This document shows positions 44,207 through 57,376 of a stretch of DNA of 64,000 nt, in pieces (positions within the stretch are counted from its first letter, which is position 1; the number at the start of each line of letters is the position of its first letter). The stretch covers positions 58,445,599 through 58,509,598 of the forward strand of contig CM022302.1 of the NCBI GenBank assembly GCA_011799875.1. The letters run 5' to 3'. The notes under the pieces were generated by a model that had not been told where the DNA came from, ran no database searches, and saw only the letters and a list, made by a program, of their open reading frames with translations. Origin of the DNA: Thinopyrum elongatum. Its lineage: Eukaryota > Streptophyta > Magnoliopsida > Poales > Poaceae. The translations under genes and the position numbers were made by a program.

Positions 44207-47200
44207 ATGAACCGGCAATGGATGTACGTGACAGACGCACCTCCGTGTACATTAAGGGCGTGCATAATTTTCTCGAAGTGGCTGAGGCAAACAAGCAGAA
44301 TGGTTTTATGTGTTGTCCATGCCCTATATGTGGGAATACGAATCTTACTCTGACCGGAAAATCCTTCACACCCACCTGCTTGAGAAGGGTTTCATGCCAC
44401 ACTATAATGTTTGGACCAGGCACGGAGAAATAGGGGTTATATGGAAGACAGCGAAGAAGAAGAGGACGATGACAACTATGTGCCCCCTGAATACGGTGAT
44501 GCTGCAATGGGGGAAGCTGAAGATCAAGAGGAACCAGACGATGTGCCCGATGATGATCTCCGCCGGGTCATTGTTGATGCAAGGAGACGTGCGAAAGTGA
44601 AAAGAGAAGCTGAAATTCGATCGCATGTTAGATGATCACCAAAAAGGGTTGTACCCCAATTGTGAAGATGGCAACACAAAGCTCGGTACCGTACTAGAAT
44701 TGCTATAGTGGAAGGCAAGAATGCTGTGCCTGACAAAGATTTGAGAAGCTACTGAAATATTGAAGAAGAAGCTTCCAAAGATAACGAATTGCCCGACAGT
44801 ACGTACGCAGCAAAGAAGGTTCGTATGCCCTCTAGGATTGGAGGTGCAGAATATGCATGCCCTAATGACTGCATCCTGTATCGCGGTGCGTACGAGGATT
44901 TGAACGCATGCCCGGTATGCGGTGCATTACGGTATAAGATCAGACGAGATGACCCTGGTGATGTTGACGGCGAGCCCCCCGGAAGAGGGTTCCTGCCAAG
45001 GTGATGTGGTATGCTCCTATAATACCACGGTTGAAACGTCGTTCGAAACAAAGAGCATGCCAATGTTGATGCAATGGCACAGAGAGGATCGTCAGAAAGA
45101 CGGGAAGTTGAGAGCACCCGCTGACGGGTCGCAGGAGAAAAATCGAGAGAAAGTACCGGGCTGAGTTTGCAGGTGACCCAAGGAACGTATGGTTTGGTTT
45201 AAGCGCGGATGGCATTAATCCTTTTGGGGAGCAGAACAGCAATCACAGCACCTGGGCCGTGACTCTATGTATCTATAACCTTCCTCCTTGGTTGTGCATG
45301 ACGCGGAAGTTCATTATGATGCCAGTACTCATCCAAGGCCCTAAGCAACCCGGCAACGACATTGATGTGTACCTAAGGCCATTAGTTGAAGAACTTTTAC
45401 AGCTGTGGAATGGAAACGGTGTACGTGTGTGGGATGAGCACAGACAGGAGGAATTTGACCTGCATGCGTTGCTGTTTGTAACCATCAATGATTGGCCTGC
45501 TCTCAGTAACCTTTCAGGACAAACAAACAAGGGATACCCACGCATGTCACGCATTGTTTAGCTGACACCGAAAGTATATACCCTGGACAAATGCAGGAAG
45601 AATGTGTACCTGGGGCAATCGTCGATTTTTTCCGACCAACCATCATGTCGAAAGAAAGGCAAGCATTTCAAGGCGAGGCAGATCACCGGAAGAGCCCGCC
45701 ATGCTTACCGGTGATCACGTACTTGCTATGGTCATGATTTACATGTAATCTTTGGAAAAAGGGTCCCGGCGGACTATCTGTTCCGAATGATGCTGAGGGA
45801 CGCGCTCCCATGTGGAAGAAGAAATCTATATTTTGGTGACCTACCCTACTGGAAAGACCTAGAGGTCCCTCTCAATCGACGTGATGCACGTGACAAGAAC
45901 CTTTGCGTGAACCTGCTAGGCTTCTTGGGCGTGTATGGAAAGACAAAAGATACACGGAGGCACGGGAGACCTGCAACTTGGCACGAAAAAGACGGCATGC
46001 CTCCAAAGCAGTATGAAGGTCCTGCCAGTTACGCTCTTCCAAAGAAGAGAAGGATATCTTCTTTGAATGCCTGCTCATTATGAAGGTCCCATCTGGCTTC
46101 TCGTCGAATATAAAGGGAATAATAAATATGGCAGAGAAAAAGTTCCAAACCTAAAGTCTCATGACTTCCCGTGATTATGACGCAACTGCTTCCGGTTGCA
46201 TTGAGGGGGGCTTCTACCGGAAAACGTTCGATTAGCCATTGTGAAGCATGTGCATTCCTCAATGCAATCTCTCAGAAGGTGATCGATCCAGAAATCATAC
46301 CAAGGCTAAGGAGTGATGTGGCGCAATGTCTTGTCAGTTTCGAGCTGGTGTTCCCACCATCCTTCTTCAATATCATGACGCACGTCCTAGTTCATCTAGT
46401 CGACGAGATTGTCGTTCTGGGCCCCGTATTTCTACACAATATGTTCTCCTTTGAGAGGTTCATGGGAGTCCTAAGAAATATGTCCGTAACCGCGCTAGGC
46501 CTGAAGAAGCATCTCCATGGGCCATCAAACTGAGGATGTCATTGGGTTTTGTGTTGACTTCATTCCTGACCTTAAAGATTGGTCTCCCTCAATCGCGGTA
46601 TGAGGGGAGACTGACAGAAAAGGCACGCTAGGAGGGGACTCAAAATATGCAGGGATGGGCATTCTTGGTCTCAAGCACACTACACAGTTCTACAGAAATC
46701 TACCTTGGTGACCCCGTATGTCGATGACACCAGAAACATTCTGCGCTCCAACACCCGGAGCAGTGTGACGACTGGATTACATGTGACCACATCAGGACTT
46801 TCGGCAGATGGTTGGAACACGTCTCAGAGGTGACAACACTGTTTCTGATGAGCTGTACTCGTTGTCCAGGGACCATCTTCGACTGTATTGACTTACAAAG
46901 ATACGAGAGAAATGGGAATACATTTTACACGATCGCCCAAGATCAAAGAACACCAACCAAATAGGCGTGTGTCCGCTTTGATGCAGCAACCAAGAGGGGA
47001 AAGGACCATTTATGGTTTACATAGTGGACTATGGAACTTGACTACGACATGATTTTAAGGTCCCTTTGTTTAAGTGCAAATGCGTCAATCTGTCAGAGTC
47101 GGGTACAGGTAGAGCCACATTACGGAATGACACAGTGGATCTGAACAATCTTGGTACACAGACGAACCATTCGTCCTAGCCATGATGTGGCGCAGGTTTT

Positions 47201-47466
47201 TCTATGTGAAGGACATGTCTACCAAACCGAGAAAAGAAAAGATAAGGAAGCGAATACATCATCGATAGCCAAAGCGCCACATAGTTCTTTCACGGAAAAA
47301 GAGACATCGTGGGAGTGAAGGGTAAGACAGACATGTCTGAAGATTATGAAAAGTTTCATGAAATTCCTCCTTCAAAGTCAAGGCTGACCCAAGCACCCTG
47401 TTAAACGATGAAGAATATCCATGGTAACGGCGCAATAAGCAAAGGACACAAGCGGAGAAAAAGTGA
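44207..47466 (+). pseudogene. TNP2-type transposase, copy B, many frameshifts
   Basis: All domains are recognisable in pieces: the Transpos_assoc start (VHNFLEVAEANKQNGFMC), Transposase_21 (LSADGINPFG, TINDWPAL), DUF4218 (FLHNMFSFERFMG) and DUF4216. The frame changes repeatedly through single-base losses, for example CGCATGTCACGC, GAGGTCCCTCTC and CCTAAGAAATA compared with copies A and C. Substitutions are few. That pattern fits uncorrected long-read sequence at least as well as biological decay. TNP2 normally cuts and joins CACTA ends. Confidence 0.85.
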
Positions 47467-50400
47467 AGACAGTTGAAGTCAGAAAGGGTTGAAAATTGAT
47501 GATATGGCTTTGAATGGTTCATTTTGAGCACACAAAAAGTCTGGAGTTCAAATAAGTTCAAAAAAATGTAAATCCCTTTGTAACAGATGAGTTTTTGTCC
47601 GAAACACCCTGATACTTCGAAAGAGATTGTCCATTTTGTACACGAGTGCATCCAGTTTTTGCCGTAAACCTCTCAACTTTTTAGCACATGCTATGTGGGT
47701 GAAATGATGATATCATGCCAATTTTCAACCTCTTCAGAGTTTCATTGAGTGCTTTTCAATTTCAGGGTCATTTAGCTCAAAAAAATCAGTAAATGCATGA
47801 AAAATGACAGATGAGTCGAGGGTTGAAAATTGATGATGTGGCTTTGAATGGTTCATTTTGAACACACAAAAGTCTGGAGTTCAAATAAGTTTAAAAAAAT
47901 GAAATCCCTTTTATGAACAAAAAGTCTGGAGTTCAAACAATTGTTCTTTATGAACAACCCTTTTGTAACAATATTGTGCATGGTCTAGAGTGTGTAAAAC
48001 TCTGAAATGATGAAAGTAATCCAGAGGTAATATATTATTATCATATTACCATAACACCATCTCATTCTCAATGAAAGTATCCCTTATGTTTTCATAACAT
48101 CAAACATAAAAAGTTCTCTTATGAACAACATTCTTGCAAGATAACTTATGAAAAGGGCTAGAGTGTATGAAACTCTAAAATGAATTATGAAAGTAATACA
48201 TAGGGAATACCACCGATGGAAGGTATAGTAACTATTACTTTGTTCCCAGCGTGTAATCAACCTCATTCCTGGCTAGTCTTTCAGGCCATAGTAGTTCTTA
48301 CAGATACTACTACTTGTATCCCCTAAGGAGGCAGCAAAAAAAATATTAAAGAACATCACTGATGGACAAGCGGCCATCATTCATCAAGAGAGAAGGGTAG
48401 AGGCGAGAGAACAGGAGGGGGTTTACCCGAGAGAAAGGCATCACAGAGCAGGTCGCCAAGACGTCGCCGCCATCATCGTGCCTCCAAAGCTGCATTATAT
48501 GGGGTTGTAACTCTATGCTTATACTCCCTCCGTTCCGGATTTCCGGACGGAGGGAGTATACACAAGCTATGACGCATGATGTTAACAATAAAATGCAAAG
48601 GATGCCCTCATTACAATCAATACCGCGCTGAAGAACGCGGCGCACGCGCCCGCCTGTGACCGATTCGTCTGTATTTTATCGAAATAAGCAAAGAAACACA
48701 TATATTTTTTTTTTTTTATTATTTCTTTTGGATTATTGTCCACGTGAATGCATAGTGCTGGTTTTACTGTTTTATATTGTTCCGTGTTTATTCGGGTGTA
48801 TTTGTTCTGGGTTAAAATTCAGGTATTGTTTTCGGTTTATGATTTGGGTGGGTTAATGTTTTCGGTTTATTTCCGGTATTTGTCCGTTTCACTGGTTTTT
48901 ACTGTTCCAGGTCGAGAGAGGAGGAGTCCCACTTTTTTTTGGAAATTTTTTTTATTCTTCTTGGATTCTGTTCACGTAAATGCATGGTGTTGTTTTTTTT
49001 GTTCCGGTTTATTAGGGGTATTGTTTTGGTTTAAAATTCGGTTACTGTTTCGGTTTTATGGTTCGTGTGGGTTAATATTTTCGGCTTATTTATGTGTTGT
49101 TCTGGTTTACTGGTTTTTATTGCTCCGGATTAATCGGGTTGTTGTTCAGTTTTTGGTGGCCCATTGTTTCGGTTAGTAGTTCTGAGTTTATTCTGGATAA
49201 TGTTCGGTTTTTGTTTGGTTATTTTTTAGTAGATATTGTTTTGCTTTATGGTTCGGGTGGGTTAATGTTTCGATTTATTCGGTGTTGTTCTCGTTTCACT
49301 GATTTTACTGTTCCGGGTCAGGGTAGGAGTCCCATTTTTTTGGTTTTTTAATTATTTCTTCTGGATTACTTTCACGTGAATGCGTAGTGCTGTTTTACTT
49401 TTTTTAGTTTGTTCCAGTTTATTCGTGTGTTGTTTTTGGTTTAAAATTCGGTTACTGTTTCAGTTTATGGTTCATGGGTTAATGCTTTCGTTTTATTCAT
49501 GTGTTTGTTCCTTTCATTAGTTTTATGCTCCGGATTTTGGGGGTTTGTTTCATTTTATATGGTCTATTGTTTCGGTTAGTAGTCCTGAGTTTATTTGGAT
49601 AATTTCGGTTTTTTTCAGATATTTGTTAGTGCACTTTTAAACAGTTATTGTGTTGTAAAAATGGGCAGTAATCGTCGAGAATTATTTTTCCAACGGATTA
49701 CTGTTCAATGGGATATACAGTTCCAACCTTCTGTTTTTTTTGTGCCGCTGGCAGCACTCTCATAGGAAAGGATCAGGAACGATTAAGACGGTTTGTGCAT
49801 CAGACGCCGTGTATTGAGAAATGATGTATAGAAAATTCTAAATCCGTAACTGTTTCATGGCTGGTTACTGTTCATTGTTGCTGTTCACTGTGTTGACGTC
49901 TGCCATAAAAATGACATTACCATGACCGCTGTACACTTGTACTTGGAGCAGTTTCATAATACACACGGATCCGTATGGACGTCAAAGCAGATAAGGGGTA
50001 ACGTGCATTTTACTTACTAACCTCCGAGAGCAGAAGGGAGAAAAACGATGTGTCTGACAGCCTCCTCAAGAGATATGCTCACTGACAGTGGGTTTTTTCC
50101 ATAGAGGGGAAGAGGAAGGCCATGCTGCGGTATACGCCCTACATTCGTGGCGACGGGGCTCGGGGACCGCTCCGCCATGTTTTAAGACTCGTATACTCGC
50201 CCTATTTTTTAAATACCAGGACGGTTTGGAGCAGTTCCTACTTACTCGATCACCCTGTGGACATCAAAAGCAAGAATGGATAGTGGGTTGGCATACGTGG
50301 CCGAAAATGCTGTTCTAATCCAATCTGTCTCGATTTTTTTTGCTTACATTTCCGCACAAATATCATCCTGGTGTTGAAATTTTGCAACGCTATTAATTGC

Positions 50401-50677
50401 AAAACATTTGTCAATGTTTCACACAAAAAAAATTAAACTTTTTTTTTTCTTTTGATTTAAACTTTTCACCCGAGCTCATGGAGCTCGGGATCAAACACCG
50501 TGTCGCATACGTGGCATTTTTTTACTCCAAGAAAAAAAGGGGAGAAATCGCGTAGTGGCTGAAAAGCCTCCTCAAGAGATGAAAGGATAAAAAGAGGAGG
50601 GACACGGTTGGACTGGCGGCAAAGCTAACGTCTAGGGTTCTCTTACGGGTTATGGAGGCTTACGTAAGGACTTGGCA
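47467..50677 (+). repeat. CACTA 3' region, copy B
   Basis: Counterpart of 11087 to about 14272, with the 99-bp pair, 180-bp repeats, minimal Stowaway and GT-rich array in order, and frequent single-base indels. It stops at the gap in CTTACGTAAGGACTTGGCA, before the Au SINE position. Confidence 0.85.
48524..48556. mobile_element. Minimal Stowaway-type hairpin, copy B
   Basis: Same hairpin as 12146-12177 with one extra T in the left arm, making it 33 bp; TA flanks retained. Confidence 0.7.
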
Positions 50678-50702
50678 NNNNNNNNNNNNNNNNNNNNNNN
50701 NN
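50678..50702. other. Assembly gap (25 N)
   Basis: Placeholder gap joining CACTA 3' sequence to the start of the next unit. By comparison with 14273-26554 the hidden interval could contain the Au SINE, the Copia element and the 20459-26554 sequence. Confidence 0.98.
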
Positions 50703-52796
50703 GCGGTGATACGCTTTTTTAATGAATGGCTAAGAGAGAGATCTACAGAGCAATAAAATGTGGCAAGAAATTAGCACCAAACTAATACTCCAGACTTGCT
50801 TAGCATCACACACAAATCTCAATCATTCATGAGAAATCAAACAACCTGTACACCGGAAGGGAGGCTGAAGCCATACCCATCGACCCACTCGAGAAGGATA
50901 ACAACAAATCACCCCTTTCAAGAGTCCTCTTTCCTGCAAGGCTGCAACTCCAAAAGCATTTCCTGTGGCGTGAAGGTAGTAGTATGTCTATTTCTCCTGC
51001 TTGGTCAAAGCAAGCGGGAAGGGGGCCTTAATAACTTGGTACTTATAGAATTAACCTCAGCGGCTGGCACTGGCTCAAATCGGCGAGGCGGTCGAGAGCT
51101 CAATGGGGCGGCCTTGCCTCTAGTTGTCATTTTTATAATTGAGAACAAAAACAAACAACAAATTTCCTCTGGATGTTTTCAGTTGTACGATTTTTTTCAA
51201 GTCTTATTGTCTGTTTATGCACATACATATAGGAAGACAACATTCAAAATGGGAGTGGCAGTAGAAGCCATGAGCAAACCTGCGGGAAGTAAAGGCAAGC
51301 TGATTGTAAAAACACCAACGACCATTAACACTGTATCTACATAACCATTTTTAGAATATTTGGAAATTTGGAATATCTATCAGACTCCAAATAGCTATTA
51401 GACTACTAGATGGTCTATATGTTTTTTACTTACTGGATATGATCCTAGCCAATGAAAAGGAATGAAGGTAAGATATTATATTCTTTAATATGCGAGGGCA
51501 TTCTTTCTACATAAACTTCCCCTTTTAGCATCTGCCCTTAATCCCGAATCTTGAAAGTTTAATGGATCAGAGTATTAATATTATCTTATCACTACAAAAT
51601 TTTAAGCCATGAAACTGTACCAAAAAAAGAGAGTAAAATCCAATAAATATGGAGGTAAATACACTTTACTCACTTGCACTAATGTCCAGATGTAGTAGTA
51701 CGGTTTAAGTTTAATGTTTGTGGTCATACACATCTCAATAACAGAAGGGGCGACCACTGCTTTGTTCATTTTTAAACTCCATATTGCTTAACCTGACAAC
51801 ACAGAACAAATGAGTCTAGAATCATCTTGTCATGTGTGCATGGATAATTGCAGATATAAGAAACTATCCTGTAAGTTATGTAAAACAAGCTTGTTAATTT
51901 TTGTATTGCATATTGTTCTACCTGACCACACAGAACAAATGAGGCTAGAAGCACAATATCATCTGTGCATAAATAACCACAGTATAAGGCAATACATTAT
52001 AAGTTACTGTAAATAATCCCACATCCATATTTCTTCAAAAGAAAAAATAGCTAACAACTTGCCATATATGAAAGAATGAAAGTCTAGGATTAATGCGGGG
52101 TCTAAATTTCTTAGATAAACATCAAGCGAGGGTTGGCTCCGTTCAGGTGTGGTAGGCACCAGTACAACTATGATGCAGCAAGTTCTGAGGCTCGATAGAG
52201 ATCCCAGACTAAGACATTGCTTATGCAAATCATCATCTAGTTGGGCAGAAGTGCTTCATAATGCAGCAGGCACATCATTCCTTTTAGTTTTGAAGAGCCT
52301 CTTTGATTCGCAGGATTGAAAAACGCATCAATAGGAAAAACACAGAATTGGATGCCGCGCCCATTCAAACCTACAGCCAACAAAACAAGCAACTCAGAAT
52401 TAAAAGATTAGCATAGCCTCCTTATGAACTCGTAATGCAGGCACAGCGTAAAAAAAAACTATTTCCCTAGTTAAATGATCCTCCTCTCCAGAAAGTGCGG
52501 GCACAAGATAAAAACAGAATTATATAAACACGTACATGTTTTTTTTTTGCAAGTTAACAGTTGGGATTGAGATATTTCTATAAGGATCATTGAAATATTG
52601 CCCTACCTAATTTATTCAACCTCACATCTCAATAATCTCAAATCTGACAACAATCTCACTGCTGGATCAAAAACAATCTCACACCTCAACATTTTTTTAT
52701 CGTCTATCATCTATGTAACCAACAAAGTGACAGCAAAACATCTGAGCAGAGGCCGGTGGCGAGAAAGATAATGAATAGATGAGAGCCTCACCTAAA
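50703..52796. repeat. Unit C spacer with unoccupied LTR insertion site
   Basis: Matches 26555-27708 joined directly to 38118-39041. The site CCTGTAAGTTATG at 51868-51880 carries a single GTAAG (51871-51875). Both ~125-base ACACAGAACAAATGAG repeats are adjacent here (51795 and 51930). The 182-codon frame at 50796-51344 has no recognised domain and is not kept in unit B. Confidence 0.8.
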
Positions 52797-53138
52797 AGAA
52801 GAGCAAATGAGGGGTTGGTCAGACCAGCTAGGTGCTTGACAGCACCTGAACAGAGGAGAGCTGCTTCTCTGTACTGCTCGGTGCTCGGCGCACAAGGGGG
52901 CTGCTGCTCCGCTCCTGCGAGGGGTGGAGGGAACAACAGGGGCAAAAGGGAACGACGATGGCAGCGGGAGGAGCTCCAGCTCCTGCTCGGGCTACGGCGC
53001 AGACGGAGCGGAAAGGCGGGGCTAGAAAGGCTACCTTCCGTCCATGTCTTGGCGGCGGAGGGAAGGGGGGGGGAAGTGGCGGCTGGACTGGTCTTGGCGT
53101 GGGCGCCGCCACCGCGCTACCTTAAGACGTAGCGCCAT
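52797..53138 (-). pseudogene. Plastid-transit-like ORF, unit C copy, frameshifted
   Basis: The ATG at 53138 begins MALRLKVA, and single-base losses (GCCGCCACCGCGCTACC, GGAAGGGGGGGGG) shift the Pro-rich part into other frames. The 3' part stays open to DDRR and a stop beyond the end seen in unit B. Function unknown. Confidence 0.35.
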
Positions 53139-54180
53139 GGTGTGGCGCCACTTGTCCTGTGAGGAGCGGGTTGCGGGGGTCGTGTGTGGGCTAGGGATGT
53201 GTGAGGGAGGTCCTGACCGGTGGCTTGAGGAAATTCCTGGTCGTGCGCGCGGTACCGGTGGGCGGCGGTTTACCACCGGAAACCCAAGCCGCCCTTGCTC
53301 GGGTGAAGGAGGAACGAACGTAAGGCCGTGTGAATAGGTGTGACCGTGCTATCTCGCTCTGACCGGAGGGATCCACCTCTCTTTCTCACGCTGACCTGTG
53401 GGGTCCATACGGCACACAAACCCTCGATGCACCACAGCCCAATAATTCCTGCGAGCTTAGTAACTGTACTGATACGTACATAGTGGGTAGGCCACATGTA
53501 CTGGGGCCCTGCTTTTTGGGGGGCATGGGGCGGTCCCCCCCCCCCCCCCCCCCGGGGCCCTGGTGTTGTACTCAGCTTGCCGGTGCCGGATCCGTGTGCT
53601 CCGTCCCCAGAGTTAAGCGAGAGCTCAGACTGAACTCTCCAGCCACACGGAGTGAAGAAGATGCCCGATCCGAGAGCTCCACCTCCAGAGTAGAAGACGC
53701 CAGATTTGAGAGCTTCACCCCCCCCCACCCCCCCCAGAGTTTAGAGAGTTCGCTCTGACTTGTCTGCGCGTCGTGCTCCTCGCTGGATCGGTGGTGATGC
53801 TGGCCTCTTGCCGCCCTTGAAGGATTGGATGGTCACCGGCAGGCCCCTACTCCTCTGATCTGTACCAAGCGGTCGTACGTGGTGTGCCTGAACAGTGTCG
53901 TCACTGCCGGATTCCACCGTGAGGGAGGCGCTGTCTCCAAGGCGAGAGAGGTGTGGGAAGATTGGATCGAAGTATGAGAGAGAGAGAGAGAGAAGAGGGG
54001 GGGGGGTGCGGGACGATTAGATGGCATCGTGTCAATAACTGCTCACAATGGCTGGGCCCATGGCCCTCTGCCACCCACATATCACACATCTACTCCAACC
54101 ACCGGCCCATGTATTCAGTTTGTATTGTTGCGCGTAATGCAGAGACAATTCCCGAGCGGCCCATCATGAGACAGATATGA
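53139..54180. other. GC-rich leader-like segment, unit C
   Basis: Counterpart of 39402-40456, with poly-C tracts near 53536-53553 and 53718-53736 and a (GA)n tract near 53976-53993. Confidence 0.4.
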
Positions 54181-54238
54181 TGTTGGAAATATGTCTTAAA
54201 GGCAATAATAAAATTTCATGTTCATAATTATGTTTGTA
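54181..54238 (+). mobile_element. Copia LTR stub, unit C
   Basis: TGTTGGAAATATGTCTTAAA start, cut at the Helitron terminus; the least altered of the three copies. Confidence 0.6.
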
Positions 54239-56683
54239 CTAGTCGTCAACCCGTGCTACAGCACGGGCTAGCTATTTTGCAAAATCATAAAATACTTGAA
54301 GCCACTATTAGAATTCGGAAGCTTGTAGTTTGCATAGAGTCGTCTCCACAAATTTTGTTTTCATTTTTTTACGTTTGTTCGTAAGTAGTTATCTTCTTTG
54401 TCTTCGTATATGAGTACACCAATTAAAACTAATAAAGCTTGAATGCCAACTAAACATTTGCAATTTTGATTAATTTATAAGCTAAATGTGTGCGGCACAT
54501 CACAGTTAAATTAGGAAGTAAACATTATCGCACGCGCATTGCCTCACTCCCTTTCTGAATTCCTCTCCAACTGTGTCTTCTATCATATGACATGACATGA
54601 CAATTCAAACATTCTTATGTGTTGAGATCGTTAGGAACATAACATATGACATGACAATCATGTATGTATTTTGTATTCCAAAGTTATCCAGTTCCTTTGA
54701 GGCCGTAATATTGTGAACTCTCTTACATGAATTTTACCATGGGGTATTAAGAGATATGAGCGTTATCAATGTCATTTATTCAGATGTCTCTTGGACCGGA
54801 ACTTAAAGTGTAATGTGAGTTAAGTGCCAACTGTATAATGAAGCTTCATCTTAGTCAAACATATCGAAATGACTGACAAACATGATATGTTAACCAGGTC
54901 GTGCAACAAATTGGACAATGAGCGCAATATGTCATGGCGATATTTGACTATATTTGAGCATGTACATTGAATGTTGCAGGCAATATAGCTATCCTATGCG
55001 TGAGAAGAAACATATACCTAAGTATAGACCAAGATATATTACAGCACATTGACGATACCTAAATTAGAAGGCCACACAGTAAACAAAACTGACTTAACAG
55101 GAATAAATTATATAGCCACAGACTTTAAGTGGTAAAAATTACAGACTAAACACATGCAACGTTTAGTAGAACAAAAAAAATCCAGGACGCAAGGAAAGAA
55201 GAGAGACATAACAATATTATGCAAGCAAAAATCAAGATGCACACTTTACAACTGACTATTTTATATCCGCATTAGAATTATTATCCCAAATATTTGATCC
55301 TCCTGCTGCCAAATGTCAAAATTAAAACCCACCTCCAATGATATCACTAATTAAAACATCTAATTGAGAACCAAAAATCAAAGCAGAAGGGTCAAGTTAT
55401 ACACGCCATACAATTTTTTTATGAAATACGGCACTATATAGTCCACATCCGTTAGAATTTACCTCATGTAGAACCAAAAACCAAAGTGGACGGAAAGCAG
55501 GAAAGCAGTGGTCGTACTGGGCCATTGTCTGCAACCATATGGAAGTACATGTGACGATCGATCCAGTGTGAGCCAAAGTAGCACGAACAACAAAGCGCAG
55601 ACCCTGCTGTACATAGTCGATGCAACATCATCCATCATGTAGTTGGTGGTTTGGGCCTTGGGTGTGTAGCAGGCTGGATACACCTACGGCAGCAAATAAG
55701 AGGACATGGCGGGGGATAGTTGTTGAGCCCTAGGTACGCGGACAGCAGCAACTCGAGCTTATGATCGTACTCTCCACACATGCATTCTTGATCAACATAT
55801 AATAGTGCCGTTGTGTTCATTGACTGGTACACACCTTTAAATTTCCTTTTAAAGTTCATTATCAATTAAATATAAATATTTCACATCAAAAGAATAACAG
55901 CAGGATTGAGAGTCAAAAAATTACTGTATAAGGGCAAACTTCTTTTTGGGTGGACTAAAATCAGGAACTCCAACATATGGGAAGCAGTAGCTTCAAAGAT
56001 AACTTTAAGATTAATTAGCAGGTTAATGATATTTATGAACTCAAATCTATGCACCATGGCCGGCCTACTACAACTACATAACTATTTATTGATTTTATTA
56101 TACTTGACTGAAATCTGTGTATAGCCAGCATGAGAGCATAACTGAACATATACTGATAGCCTAATAGGTTTCTATAACCCATCAAATGACTGATCTACAT
56201 GGACCGGGAGCTGGATCACATAATTAAGCATCTGCAGGAAATAACAGAAAATATCTGTCTATTTCCTCTGCTGGCCCATTTGTATAAGCATTAGACGGGT
56301 ATGTAAAACATGGGCAACAGACCATGAAGTAACATTAGCTATACCACCTGTGCCAGATTGCCCAGTGCATTTGGACCATTTTCTGTGCAAGTTATAAAAT
56401 CAATGGAAGAACTCAGCATTAAAGTAGTGGACGTAACATGAACGACTTGGAGACAAATTATATGCATAAAAATTATCTAAAGCATATAATTCAAGGACAA
56501 AGAGCTACTTTCCTGTTGAGTGGGAGTAGGTGTGACCGGCGACAAAATCGAATGGTATCGAGGACGTGAACAACCTTGCCGCTAGTCGACAGTTGGCTGC
56601 AGTTTTTTCGCTCACAGCGTCACCCATGGTGGCAGCCACCTGGTCTACTTGAAACGGTTGTTGGGACACCTCCTGCACTGCAT
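54239..56683 (-). mobile_element. Helitron 3' portion, unit C
   Basis: CTAG at 54239-54242 and the intact hairpin CCCGTGCT/AGCACGGG lie just inside on the minus strand. AT-rich body without Rep or helicase coding, interrupted by CACTA copy C at 56684. The remaining 5' part is beyond the window. Confidence 0.6.
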
Positions 56684-56727
56684 CACTAGTAGAAAACAGG
56701 GCTTTGGTTCGGGCCAGCCCAGCCCAT

Positions 56728-56975
56728 TAGTCCCGGTTCAGTCACGAACCGGGACCCATGGGGGGCATACGTCCCGGTTCATGCGCCCAGGGGGCCGGCC
56801 GGGGCCTCGTTGGCATTGGTCCCGGTTCGTCTGGACCCATTTGTCCCGGTTCCTGGCACGAACCGGGACCAATGGGCCTTGCTCCTGGCCCACATCCATT
56901 GGTCCCGGTTCGTGGCTTGAACCGGGACAGAAGGGGGGCCTTTAGTCCCGGTTCCACGCATGAACCGAGACCAAT
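56728..56975. repeat. CACTA subterminal repeats, copy C
   Basis: GTCCCGGTTC or its complement occurs about ten times, often as inverted pairs such as GTCCCGGTTCGTGGCTTGAA with CCGGGAC. Probable transposase or TNPA-like binding sites, and each pair could form an RNA hairpin. Confidence 0.75.
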
Positions 56976-56982
56976 GAGGTGG

Positions 56983-56991
56983 CTATATATA
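56983..56991 (+). promoter_or_regulatory. CACTA core promoter (TATA box)
   Basis: CTATATATA lies about 280 bases before the donor of the first intron, followed by CACTCCACACTGCTC that could hold the start site. Confidence 0.5.
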
Positions 56992-57376
56992 CCCCATCGT
57001 TGGCGAGCAGAGCACTCCACACTGCTCTGTTTTTTCTGGCCGGCGAGGGGAGAGCTTTGTGGTGCTCTAGCTCACCTTCTATGCACATGAGGTGTTTGAT
57101 GAAATGCCCGAGCCACACTAGTTAAGCTTTCTCCTCTCGAAGCTTGACCTTCAAGCTCCATTTTCCTCAAGATTTGTCTAGATTTAGCGGTCCGTCACGT
57201 CCCGTCCCCGTCTTCACCGCCGTCGATCACCCGCGCCGATCTCGTCGCCGGCATAACCGTGGTGAGCCTCTTGTTCTTATCTTCTTTCTAAAAGAAAAAA
57301 ATTCTTACTTGTATGATTTAGATAGATACTTGTCTAATTTTCTTACTTTTATTATTGTTTATTATTATATAGTGCG

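Larger units (their letters stand above)
42924..50677 (+). mobile_element. CACTA transposon copy B (indel-rich, cut by gap)
   Basis: The terminus CACTAGTAGAAAACACGGG is followed by GTCCCGGTTC subterminal repeats (42960-43215), a TATA box near 43225, the small-gene region, TNP2 remains and the 3' repeat region up to the second gap. The order is identical to copy C. Many one-base insertions and deletions break every frame. Confidence 0.9.
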
